Shown here piece after piece: positions 11,853 to 22,699 of a DNA stretch of 64,000 bases. The stretch is from Marisa cornuarietis (taxonomy: Eukaryota > Mollusca > Gastropoda > Architaenioglossa > Ampullariidae). Location: positions 310,001 to 374,000 of the forward strand of contig SMMW01000523.1 in assembly GCA_004794655.1 (NCBI GenBank), read 5' to 3'. Under the pieces are notes generated by a model. The model was not told where the DNA came from, ran no database searches, and worked only from the letters and a program-made list of their open reading frames with translations. Made by a program: the position numbers and the translations under genes. Numbering within the stretch: the first letter of the stretch is position 1; each line of letters opens with the position of its first letter.

Positions 11853-11860
11853 TGACGTCA
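11853..11860. promoter_or_regulatory. CRE palindrome (TGACGTCA) upstream of receptor 2
   Basis: An exact consensus CRE 387 bp before the upstream start codon of receptor 2, nearly the same spacing as the CRE before receptor 1 (396 bp). A functional role is inferred from this matched position. Confidence 0.5.
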
Positions 11861-12239
11861 TGACCCTTATACGAGAGTTGCGAATGTGTCTGCGAGAATT
11901 CATTGTCATTCCCAGCGGCAAACGGATTGCAACGTGCAACGTCTTTTATCGGAAACAAACTAGCCACACATTAGCTGAAGATACTACAAAACATTGCAAA
12001 AAGATTGTTGAAGATTTCTGTTCTGCCCAGCTTTCAAGACTAAAGACGAGGGGAAAACACAAGAACATTAATGGATGTAACTGTAAGTCTGCAAAATGGA
12101 GTCGTGACACTTCGAAGGTGTTCAATGAAAGTCATTTCTTTATGTAAGCGGTTCAAATGACAGTAAGACTATAACTTAATTTCGCGATGTGTGTATGAGG
12201 ACCCCCTATCTAAACATCTGATGGAGCGTTCTTGCAATT

Positions 12240-14459
12240 ATGACCATGGTATATTCGAGAATGGTGCTGCTTGCAGCCTTGACGATGTTCACTGGGGCCG
12301 ATGAGACATTCCTACGCGAAGACTTGGATGGAGACTTCATCTGGCTCGACGAGTGGCAGAAGAATACGACTAGTTCAGCTCCGGGAAACAGAACGCGCTT
12401 AGAAATAGAAGCGTATTTTCACGCCAACTCTGAAGATTACGAAGATGAGGAACAGTACATCGATGCCGAAGCCTTTCGCCAAGCTTTAACAATGGCAGTT
12501 GAAGATGTGAACGCACACCAACATGCCTTTCCGTTCTTTTACTTGGACCTCAACATTAAAGGGGAAATGGTCATGTCCAGGTCCCAGCTGCTGAAAGAAA
12601 TCATTCAGGAAGTCAAGGCCAAGGCAATGAAAGCTGCTTACATAGATGCTGGTCCTGCCAGCTTCTCCGTGATGGTGGCGCTGGCCTTGCAGCTGCAAAA
12701 CATTACTCACCTGTCCACCACCGCATCCGCTTCCATCCAGTTCTCCTCCTTTTCATCACAAATGGAACCGTCGAGGCTTTACTATATGCTGCCCCTCTTT
12801 GAACTGCTTCCATTTTTAGAGTGGAAAAGACTTGCTATGCTCTACGACAGGATTTATTTCAACAGCTTCGAGGAGAACAGTTTTCGGAATGGTTTTCAGA
12901 TGTTAAATATTTCTGTCTGGAAGAGAAAGGTCAGCGCACTCAATGATCCTACAGATACACTTAATGAGCTGAAGGTGTCTAACAGACACGTGGTCATGGG
13001 AGTGTTCAGCGAGTACCTTGCCCGCAAGGTGCTATGTGCTTCGATCAAAATCGGCATTCCCGTGGGTAGCTTGTTGTGGATATTTCTCTCCGGGCACTTT
13101 AGTGAGAACTGGTGGCTGGTTAACGATCACAACTGCACACAGGAAGAGATGAAGAATGTGGTCGAAGGATCGCTTGACGTAGAGATCGTTCTAAGGGACC
13201 TCACGGGGGAAGCAGGTATCTCAGGCCAGACAGTCTCTCAGTTCCACGCCAAGTACGAGGCCTGGCGCGACGAGCCAGCTGCCTGGATGTCCAGAGTTCC
13301 ACAGGTATACGACTCTGTCTGGGTCCTAGCCCTCGCGCTGAATAAAACGCTACAGACACAGCAGCTTTTTCACTCTGACCGTAACTTAGATACCTCAAAT
13401 CTGACGCCCACCCTGCGTTCAATCTCCTTCATGGGCCTGCGCGGACCCGTCGGCTTCCAGGATACTGGTGAACCGCTCAGCTTAGCTTTCATTGACCAGA
13501 TACAGAATGGCGTGAAGAAGAGGGTTGGTCTTTACAATCCGTTCAAGAAAGGAGACAAGTATTTGAACGTTAAGGGCTTTAAGAGCATTGGCACCACGGT
13601 GTTGAAAAAAATCCCTTACTCCAGACGAGAAATAGACATAAAGTTGTCGAAATGGCTTTACATCACATTCTGTGTCCTGGCTACCCTGGGTCTTGTATTC
13701 TGCTTCGGCATCTTGATCTTTAATGTAGTCCAATGGAACGACCCTGTCTTCAGTGCCTCAACACCCCGGCTGCACAACCTGCTGATTGTCGGCTGCGCGA
13801 TCCTCTACACTTGCATCTTCATCAAGCACACCAACGGTGAACATGGGCCGAAGGGGTGCCAGGCTTTTGCGTCACTCTTTGCGATTGGCTGCTCACTGGT
13901 GCTGGGTTCGTTGCTGGCCAAGGTATGGCTAACGCACAGCATATTCACGAACACCTTGAATCAGGAGGTGGGGAGCAAAGAGCAGTGCCTGGCCACCATC
14001 GTTATGGTGTTAGCCGCGGTACAGATTCTGATAGAGGTGGCTCGTTTCTACATCGACCCCTCTTTCGTCTCAAAGTCGAACTGTGACGCCAAACACTTTG
14101 AATTCGAAGAGGTATATTACTGCTATTTAAACTGCACTTCCAAGTATAACTTCTTTCTCCTCGTTGTCAAGGCAGCACTCTTCCTTGCCATGGAGATGAT
14201 AACGTTGTTCCTGGCATGGGAGGCTAGCTACATTCCCGGAAATACCAGCGCCTTTGCTGTCGCTGCTTGTGCCTGCAACAACCTTGGTCTGACCCTCATC
14301 TACGGAGTGGCCACCACCGTCCTGAAAAAAGATGTAGATCTCAAGTTTTCTGTCTGCTCATCTGTAATTATTCTAGTTGCCACCGCCAATCTGTGCCTCA
14401 TTTTTGGACCACTAATCAAAGGCTTCTACAAGAATTTGAAGAATTTGAAACAAGTTTAG
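12240..14459 (+). CDS. GABA-B-like class C G-protein-coupled receptor (receptor 2)
   Basis: Intronless 739-residue paralogue of the upstream receptor, with a signal peptide (about 1-21), a Venus-flytrap domain (about 50-455) and seven membrane helices (about 468-725), again without a cysteine-rich linker. Shared blocks include FIWLDEWQKN just after the signal peptide, ARKVLCASIKIGIP, NWWLVNDHNCTQEEMKNVVEG, VYDSVWVLALALNKT and MGLRGPVGFQDTG. The third codon, an ATG at 12246 in the context ACCATGG, has a better Kozak match and may be the true start. The intracellular tail is very short (GFYKNLKNLKQV), so no coiled coil or PDZ-type tail is present. The region before TM6 (EASYIPGNTSAFAVAA) has lost the charged xLNxSKAxG block kept in receptor 1, so G-protein coupling may differ. 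Sequons include NTTS, NRTR, NITH, NISV and NCT. The ligand is unknown. Confidence 0.9.
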   Translation: MTMVYSRMVLLAALTMFTGADETFLREDLDGDFIWLDEWQKNTTSSAPGNRTRLEIEAYFHANSEDYEDEEQYIDAEAFRQALTMAVEDVNAHQHAFPFFYLDLNIKGEMVMSRSQLLKEIIQEVKAKAMKAAYIDAGPASFSVMVALALQLQNITHLSTTASASIQFSSFSSQMEPSRLYYMLPLFELLPFLEWKRLAMLYDRIYFNSFEENSFRNGFQMLNISVWKRKVSALNDPTDTLNELKVSNRHVVMGVFSEYLARKVLCASIKIGIPVGSLLWIFLSGHFSENWWLVNDHNCTQEEMKNVVEGSLDVEIVLRDLTGEAGISGQTVSQFHAKYEAWRDEPAAWMSRVPQVYDSVWVLALALNKTLQTQQLFHSDRNLDTSNLTPTLRSISFMGLRGPVGFQDTGEPLSLAFIDQIQNGVKKRVGLYNPFKKGDKYLNVKGFKSIGTTVLKKIPYSRREIDIKLSKWLYITFCVLATLGLVFCFGILIFNVVQWNDPVFSASTPRLHNLLIVGCAILYTCIFIKHTNGEHGPKGCQAFASLFAIGCSLVLGSLLAKVWLTHSIFTNTLNQEVGSKEQCLATIVMVLAAVQILIEVARFYIDPSFVSKSNCDAKHFEFEEVYYCYLNCTSKYNFFLLVVKAALFLAMEMITLFLAWEASYIPGNTSAFAVAACACNNLGLTLIYGVATTVLKKDVDLKFSVCSSVIILVATANLCLIFGPLIKGFYKNLKNLKQV

Positions 14460-15420
14460 CCAGTTTCCTATCAAATCTCACACACCATGTTTTCTGGCTG
14501 CAACCGCCATGTAACATTCCACAGCAATATAAAAATATATCCATCGTGATAGAGTATTGTTAAATCAGTTTTACTGATGAAAGGCAATCCTCACTCCTTT
14601 CACATAACTTTTCTGACAGAAGGCATAATGACATTGCGAGGAAACCAAACAATTCTTACAAAATATTATAAATACTTGTTTACAGTAGTATACAATGAAT
14701 TTAATGTGAAATGATTTTTGTATTTCTGTTTTCATCAATGCAACCAGAACACAAAGTTCACATTTGCAGCACATGCAGTTATAAAAAGGGAGCTTTTGTT
14801 GGAGGTTTCATGATGGGGCAGACTCACTAGGGACACACGCATACAACCATGATGTGACACAGCAACAACAACCAGCAATTTGACATGCTCATCTAATTCA
14901 TAGTTCACAGGGAAACCATGATACCTGGTCTATTCATAGTTTATCCCTCAAAGCAGAGTTTCATATGTTAACAAGCTCTTAGTCTGCCATGTGTTGAACA
15001 AAGCATCTCTGTCCAAATCTTACACTGAGTAGACTGCATCCTTTACCACCAAATGATGCTCCTATAAAAATTTTGTTTGATTAAAAAAAAATCAAGAAAC
15101 TAACTTAAAAATGTTTTCTTTGACAAATGGTTCAGTCATCAAAAATCTCTTATCACTAGTTTGCCCATCAAAAAGAGCCTTGTAAGTGATAGAATACTAA
15201 CAATTTTACTTTCTAGCATATCAAAATGATAAGCCATAATACCTAATAGAAACTAAAGAAAGTGAAAAAAAACACACAAAAATTTGGATGACAAAAGCTC
15301 AGGCTGCAAATATCACTCAGCACAAAGAAAAGCATTTACCATTCAGCAAATTATGAAGTTACTGGGAAATCAAAATGCAGTAGAACTCATTTAAGCAATA
15401 TGAAAATTTAATTGTCAAAT
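14460..15420. other. Convergent 3' region between receptor 2 and the coiled-coil gene
   Basis: No open frame of note. It is AT-rich and is expected to hold the 3' UTRs of the + strand receptor gene and of the minus-strand coiled-coil gene, which converge here about 960 bp apart. Confidence 0.5.
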
Positions 15421-18400
15421 TCATACCACAAAGGTGGTTACATCTGTGGCCAATAAGCTTTTTTCAACTGCATGATGGAAAGGTGTCCATGCTTCTTGAG
15501 TGCTATGTAACTCAACATTATTTTTACCTCTGTCTGGGCAGTTTGTAAATGAAGTCCTTTCCTTAACATAGCCGCGTGGAGGTGCACTTTGTGTTTTTGC
15601 AGTATGGGCACTTTTGTCTATCTCCCAGTCAGAATCATCAGAATCTGAAAGTGTTGTTTTCTGCCTCTGGGTGCCATAGACATCCCCTGATTTTCTGGAC
15701 TTTGAAGATAAGGCTCTTTGTGCCTGCTTATTTGAGGCAAGAACAGAACTAGAAGATTGAAGTAATTTGTTGCTAGTCTTTCCTGTGACATTCATTGCCA
15801 GACTTTTGTCTAAATCAGAGTAATATAAATCTTCACTAGATCCAACAGGTGTAACATGACACGATTCAGGCTTTTTGGAAGACAACGCTGTATTCCAGGA
15901 TAAGATGACTGCCTCAGATCCATCTTGTCTGCAAAGTACATTTTGCTTTTGCAAGTTAGCTGCACAAAACTCACTTCTTAGAGTCAAAATTTCTTCATCT
16001 CTTTCCTGCAAGTCTTTCTGAAGCTGAGCGATTCTCTCTGCCTGCTCGGACACTCGGGATGATAGTTCCAGAATTACCATATGCCTTGACCCTGTGCTGT
16101 CAGTGGTTGCAGTGTCTGCAGATGCATGCTCTCCTACACCCTCACCTGCCACAAAATTAACGACTAATTCATACAAAGAATTCATTATGTACAATGCCTT
16201 GCAAAACATTATGAAGATAACAGAAGAACAGCTTGTACTACAATGTTTCTGCAGTTTTTTTGAGGTATCTACGTTTGAAAAAAACTGTAATCGAGAAGGG
16301 TCTTAATAAAGAGGTTTTGCTGTATATATTTTTGCTTTATGCAGGTTTGGTTTGATGTGTTATGTATCATTATTTATGCCATGGCTGCATGCTTTTTCCT
16401 TTCTGAGGACCAAAGGTAATTTATGATTTTTTTCACATAGTGTTGGCCCTGGCATGGAAAAGCACAAATTTTGTATTTTAATAATATTAATAATAATAGT
16501 GATAATCATCATCATAATCATCAGACGACAAATAGCTAGCACTGTACCTCAGCCAAAGCCAGGCTCACCATACTCAACTGAGGCCACTTTACACTGTCTC
16601 AGAATGAAGAATGTCCTACCATACACCAATTCTTATATAGACACACTTGCACACTCTCTTTTTTTATCCATCTATTAAATAAACAGACAAATGCACACAC
16701 TAGATAGACAATAAATAGGAGAGAAAAGAACAAAACTAATAAGAATGGTATACAGGTAGAAAACTTACAAAGATAAAATATACCATACAGATGGGCAGGT
16801 GGATAAAAAAAATTAAATCACTTAAGTCCTTTCTGAAAAATTTGCGAAATCCTGTCAACAGTTGATAGAATGGAAACAAACATTGAAGGAAGTGAGCATG
16901 TAGTCAACGGTGCCATAAATGGTGCAACTGGAACTAAATAATTTTCCTGAGGATTTACAAGTAGAGAACTGAAATCTAAAGCATGTGGTGTTAATGGGAT
17001 GAGCTGTATGTTGAGCAGAGGCACAGACTGTAATCTTGACTCAATATCACTTTTCAGTATGACTGGTTATTACTATCTCAAGGGTGACATCTTTGTCTCT
17101 TTGCCTATCAAAGCCTTTTGTACAGAGCAGTGTCTTTACATTTTACACAAGTACAGTGAGTAGCATTGATTAATATAGGCAGATTTCAACATCCAAACAA
17201 CTTTTGGCAACAAAAGAACAGTGCAAGAATTGATTACAAAATTCATCTGCAGATCTAAACCTTGAAGATGGCCTGAGTTGAGGGTGCCCTACAAGTTGTA
17301 CAAAGGATCTGAAATTCCCGAATTCCATGTGCAGGTTTAGTGAAAGAGTTTGACATTTCATATCTTACCAGTTGGTCACCAGTGGATAGAGATACATTTC
17401 GAGGTGCATTCTTAGTTATCCCTGCTAATACTAGACTTCCACCAGAAGTTCATACCCCTATAGTCATCATTTGATGGTCTGTTACCAATAATCGACTACA
17501 GGGTCCTATAAAACTTTGTGCAACACTTGCAGCAGAGTGGTACGATTATGAGTTGGAAAATGAAAGTACAGCAAATACACTGGCGGTCAACAAGAAAAGA
17601 TCCAGTCCTTATCTGGCCATTGCAGCTAGCACATCATGAATGACCTTGCACTGCCTACAATGTGTTATCCAAAAGACAAATTATATACTTGTATCTTATA
17701 AAGCAAATCATATAAAATGTTTAATGTCCAGTCACTCTCAGTAATGTCTTGTAATGTGACAGTAAATGATATGATTGTGCATATTAGAAAAAAGTTTATG
17801 TATTAAATGATTTTTCATAATCTGACAAACCTTGGTCAGAAACAAAATGATTCTGAAACTGCTGTCTCAGCTCCATCTGAGCTATCGAAGATTCCTGTTT
17901 AGCAACATTCAGCTGTGAAGCTAAAACTTTAATGCGTTTCTTTAGATGCATTCTCTGTAAACAAAACAACAACAAATGTTATCACTAACTCACATGTCCA
18001 TGTGTTATTTCCCAAAACATGTGTAAACTTGCTTGTGCAAACACCTTTTCTTCAAGCATCATGAAGTAATGTGGTTTTTCTGATAACTTTTGCAAATTTA
18101 TCAGCCTTTCTTACTTACTGTCTTATTTGCTTCTTTCTTCATTGTCACAAGTTCTTGCTCCAGCCGATTTATGTACTGATCTTTTGCTTTTAAAGTTTCT
18201 TGAAGACCTGTGACTGCCTGTGTGCCTTCTGTAGCTATATACACTGCAGAACTGGTCATTAACTCTGCAATGCGCTCTTCTAAGCGTTCACTTTGATCAC
18301 GTAGGTCTAATTTTTCACTTTCACTCTCACCAAGCTGTGAAAGGAAAAGAACACATCTTTATCTGGAAATCTATAATAATAATAATAATAATAATGATAA

Positions 18401-21400
18401 TAATAATAATAAATGCAAAATTTATATAGCACATACTCTCCTAGGGAGCCTCCTCTTAGCGCTTAAGAACAAGAATGAGACATGGGCAACATATGAGGGA
18501 CAGAAGAACAAGCAAACAACAGATGAATGATAAAAGGATAAACAACAGTACTGACGACGAATAAAGCACAAATATAAACATGTAAAGAGTATTCAAATAA
18601 CAAGGACTGAAAGTATCATGATTTAGCAAAAGGAAGACGAGTGGAAAAGGGGGTAGGGTATAAAAAAAGGACTAGCATTGTGTGGACTATTGTTAGGGAT
18701 AATTTTTAAGGAAGAGGTGCGTTTTTAATGCACATTTAAAGGATTCAGTAGGCGGTAGTTGGGAGATTTGGATAGGGAGAGAGTTCCGTTGCTTCACTGC
18801 ACAGTAACTAAAAATCCTGTGACCATACGGTGTTGTTCTGGTGACAAGAATAGAATACGGTCGTCAGACAAGGACCAGAGCTGTCTAGCTGGGATGTAAG
18901 GGAAGATAAGTTCAGAGAAATAGTCAGGGCAGGAGCCTGCAAAGAAATTAAAACACAGCACAGACAGTTTGTACTGGATGCGAGAACAGATGGGTAGCCA
19001 CTGCAGAAAAAGAAGGAGAGGATTGACATGGCTCTGTTTCCTTGTTCTAAGCACCAGATATGTGGTGGAGTTCTATACTTTCTGGAGCTTGTGAAGACGG
19101 TATTTAGGGTAGCCGGCAAGTAAGGAGTTGCAGTAATTAAGCCGAGAAAGAACAAATGCACAGACAAGAGTGTTGGTAGTGTGCATAGAGAGAATGTGAT
19201 GGATGGCACTGACCTTATGTAGCTCATAATAGGCATACTGATAGACAGCTGTAACTTGTTTATCAAGTATTATGTCTGCAGTAACAATGAATCCCAGATT
19301 CCTGATGAATGACACAAAGGTGATGTTGGTTTCACCTACCTTGATGTGATTTGGCAGATAAATGAGTGAAGATTGATTTCTTCTTCTCGAGCATAGGAGG
19401 GCTTCCATTATATCATCATTGAGTTTAAGTTTTTTGTTACCATCCAGTCCTTGACATCGCTGATACAGGCTTCTATGGTGCTAATAGTAGAGTGAAACTC
19501 AGCTGGTGGACTGGAGCAGTACAGTTGCGTGTCAGCGTATGATTAGTGAGAAATCTTGTGAGACTGGATGCAAGACGAAAGTAGGTTCATATACAAAATG
19601 AACAGAACCGAGCCGAGTACTGAACCTTGGGAGACCCCACAAGAAAGTGAAGCAGGGTTAGATATTTGACGATCAACGAACAGTCTGCGTCCTATCAGTG
19701 AGATAGGAGTTGAACCATATGGAAGTGCAGATCCAGAAATTCCAGAGAGGGTGTGGAGTCTTTGAAGGAGTAGAGAATGGTCGATAGTGTTGAATGCAGC
19801 AGACAGGTCCAGCAGAGTTAAGACAGAAACATCACCACTGTCAAGGGCAGATAATATGTCTGTGGTCACTTTAATTAGAGTAGTTTCAGTACTGTGAAAA
19901 GGTCTATAAGCTGACTGAGCTTGAGGAATGAGCTGGTGCTTTTGTCAATAGGCTTAGAGCTGTGTCAAAACTACATTCTCTATGATCTTGGAGAGAAAAG
20001 ACAAGTTGGAAACTAGTCGGTAATTATTCACCATGTTGATGTCAAACATGGATTTCTTAAGGAGTGGCCTTAACAGGGCATTTTAAACAAAGATGGGAAA
20101 ATACCTGATGACAAGCTGAAATTTACAATGCTTGTGATGGTAGGAAGTAAAATATCTAAGTACTCAAGAAAAATGCATAGATACTTTATGTGTATGTATA
20201 TTGTGTCCATAACTGTTTAAGCTTGCGCACAAAACGTTCCAATATTTAATATACTGTCATGGACAGTGTGTTTCCGCTGTATAGAGAGTTAACATAAAAA
20301 CTGAGTTCATGTATTTATCTGCTTTAGGATACCAAAGTTTGTATATATGCATGTTCTTGCTGCGTTAAGCTTTGGTCTAGGTGTACAGTACTTATACAAT
20401 CAGTGTTCACTGCACATCATGGAACATGCCATGAATGAACTTATGGGTGCCTATCCTACCTCCAAAAATGTAAGAATGTTCACACTGAAAGTGCAAGAGA
20501 TATGAAGTCTTGCATGTAGCAAAACAACAGTCATAGAAAATCTACTTGTCCATCCCCCAGCGATGTCTGTGAAAATGTGAACATTGATAATGAAAGACAC
20601 ATAAAGTGCTGGATGTAAATTATCAATAATAATAATAATAATAGTGAAGATTTTTATAGCGCATATTCACACTCATAGAGAGCATGCTCTTAGCGCTTAA
20701 AACGAGGAAGAGACGTTTACAGCAATACTGGTAAATTTTTGAAGGTATAATTCCAATTCATTTATTTCCATAGATTAGCTCACTGGAGCCAGGCTATTTA
20801 CTATAATTCTGACCACTTTTATTTTAATGTGGAGTAATCAATGATTGTATGATGGCTATATTTAGGGATCTAGGTCAAGAGTGTTAACCACAACATGGAA
20901 TATCATTAACCTTCTTTTCTTTGCTGACAACATGTTTTTTTTTTTCATTCTCTTGCTAAATAGAAATAATCAAGGACACGTAAGTGTCTCACATGTTGTC
21001 TTCAAGCTAAACAAAAGGTGGCTGCAACAATTGTTATTTGAGATATCTCATAAAGAATGAAAAATTCCAAAACATACAATGTTCCACATTTTTGTTTCAA
21101 TTTCACATTCTACATTGTTATAGCATACCTCTTTCTCCAGTTCTTTAACCCTGGCTTCTAAGAGCTGCACTGTTGACTGGTGTTTGCTTGTTGAGTTTGA
21201 CTCTTGCTGATTTGAATTAGGTGATCTTGCAGGTAGTTCAGTGTCCTGAAATGTGTTTCAGAAAACAAACTTTAAACAGAAACATTATGCAGATTTATAA
21301 TTAAATACCCAGGTAATTTCTCCTTGTTCTGTTGAACACATTTCTGGTTTATCAAATACCACTAAATGAATTATTATACCAAATGAAATTGCAAAGCCAC

Positions 21401-22526
21401 AGCCAAGTAACCAAGTACCACAGAAAAGGCATTTCATACTCTTCTACCTGGCACTAGATAACAATCCTTCAGAACTAAGTCATAAACCTAGGAATCTGTC
21501 TCTGAAACAACTCCTATGTTATGCACTGATTATCACCAATGAACACCTTCTACTGTATAATAAGAACAGAAAAAAAGTGCTAAACTGTGCCCAGACAAGA
21601 CATGAAACCTAGCAGAACTACAGGTATGTAGGTTCCAAGTATTTTATAGAGTACTAAAATATGGTCCATCAAGTGTCTCACCTGCCTTCAAATTCTGGCT
21701 CCCTAGTAATTTTTTCCCCCTGGATACACAGAATGCAAGCATATCTAGTTTTCCCATTCCTATGCTTTTTAAAGCCTGTCTTGAAGGGTATTTTTAGCTG
21801 AATGTTTCAGCTAATCATTCCAAGAAAATACTCAATATTCAGAATTTACCCATGATGCAGCAATGTTACTAACACCATAATGATCCTGTGACTGTTTTCA
21901 CATTGCTGTCTACTTCTCAAAAGACATTAAATTAAACTTAGTAAGCATTAATACACATCTGATAATACTAAAGCTTACACATTCTGCATCATCCAATGCT
22001 GTAGATCTTTTTCTGCTCAACAGTGCCCGATGAGTACTGATCCTTTCACTAAAAACAAGAGGATTGGAAACAAATATAATGAAGAATTACAACGGTTTGA
22101 AAAATATTGAAAAAATTATCTTTGATCAATGCTAAGAAAAAGTTAACAATATCATTCAAACAATACAGAAAAAAACTTTAAAAAAACGATCTCGGAGATC
22201 TAAGCAATGTTTTTTTTTTTTACTGCAATGAAAGAATGACGTGCAAAGGGATATCGGTAATGGCAATATTATTTTAATATAATCTTTCCTGTATCCGCTG
22301 CGTTATTGCATGTTCTGATCATACACCAAAGATCTCCACATAAACTGTAAAATAACTTATATAGCAACGTTGGGGTAAAGTCTCATAAATACGCTAAAAA
22401 TTACCTGTTTTGACCTTTCGATGCAGTTTTCTGTGTGATGTGCTTTGTTCTTTCTTCGTTTACAAAACGCTTATTCCTGTTGATCTTGATCGCCTCTACT
22501 TGAGAGCTGCTAGCCCCTGACCCCAT
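15421..22526 (-). CDS. Coiled-coil protein with N-myristoylation motif, six coding exons
   Basis: I assembled a complete frame from six exons: 22405-22526, 21979-22048, 21129-21245, 18119-18334, 17831-17954 and 15421-16145. All junctions are GT-AG and the reading phase is kept, giving 457 residues. The protein starts MGSGASSSQ, a classic N-myristoylation signal (Gly2, Ser6), so membrane attachment is likely. Residues 1-100 are basic and polar. About 95-220 and 265-310 are heptad-rich coiled coil (LLEARVKELEKE, SERLEERIAEL, RVSEQAERIAQLQKDLQERD). The C-terminal 150 residues are Ser-rich, with an acidic SDSDDSDWEID patch. I do not recognise the family; a structural or cilium/centrosome role is possible but unsupported by a named domain. 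Intron 3 carries a LINE. A forkhead-like site lies about 57 bp before the ATG. Confidence 0.8.
18371..18415 (+). repeat. (AAT)n microsatellite, tail of the LINE
   Basis: About fourteen AAT/GAT trimers directly after the 3' end of the minus-strand LINE. This family appears to end in such trimers. Confidence 0.85.
18371..20110 (-). mobile_element. CR1/L2-jockey-type LINE, 5'-truncated and dead, in an intron
   Basis: Minus-strand reverse-transcriptase pieces lie in order: LLDLSAAFNTIDHSLLLQRL (motif A, about 19.8 kb), CGVSQGSVLGSVLFILY (motif B, about 19.6 kb), then YADTQLYC where YADDTQLY is expected, so one catalytic aspartate is missing. These are followed by a C-terminal part with LSRLNYCNSLLAG, LQWLPICSRIQYK and YIPARQLWSLSDDR. 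Stops and frameshifts separate the pieces. The 3' end has a conserved tail region (CGCTAAGAG, TGCTATATAAA) and ends in an (ATT)n tract at 18371-18415. The copy sits in intron 3 of the coiled-coil gene, in the same orientation as that gene. Confidence 0.88.
20620..20720 (-). mobile_element. Second 3'-end fragment of the same LINE family
   Basis: An (AAT)n run at about 20622-20643 is followed by TTTTTATAGCGCATATTCAC and GAGCATGCTCTTAGCGCTTA, the same 3' tail as the LINE at 18.4 kb. It is a short, 5'-truncated copy in the same intron. Confidence 0.75.
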
Positions 22527-22582
22527 CGTGCTTCAATTTTTGCGTGTCGTCAGCAGGCCACCGCGGCAGCCATCATGTCGGC

Positions 22583-22625
22583 ATGTAAACAATCCTATGT
22601 CTCGCTCTCGAGAGGCGAGATGTTT
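22583..22625 (-). promoter_or_regulatory. Presumed promoter/leader block of the coiled-coil gene with forkhead-like site
   Basis: On the minus strand GATTGTTTACAT (22583-22594 as ATGTAAACAATC on +) contains the forkhead core TGTTTAC. Next to it are a GCCATC block (YY1-like when read on the minus strand) and a CTCTCGAGAG palindrome in a TCTCGCGAGA-like setting. It lies 57-100 bp before the start codon. The same 12-mer occurs near the FAM81/IQGAP start region at 38437-38448. Confidence 0.4.
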
Positions 22626-22699
22626 GACGAAAGTCGTAAACAGTCGACAGACAGACAGACAGACGTAAACTTTTTTCTGCAACTCTATGCAGAGCATGG

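Noticed and set aside
11860..12147. 95-residue frame upstream of receptor 2
   Set aside because: It has no signal, domain or similarity and most likely lies in the promoter or 5' leader of receptor 2.
16146..16209. N-terminal extension (MFCKALY...) of the last coiled-coil exon as a separate gene start
   Set aside because: An acceptor TGGCAG at 16146-16151 (minus strand) joins in phase to the upstream exon at 17831-17954, so the extension is intron sequence.
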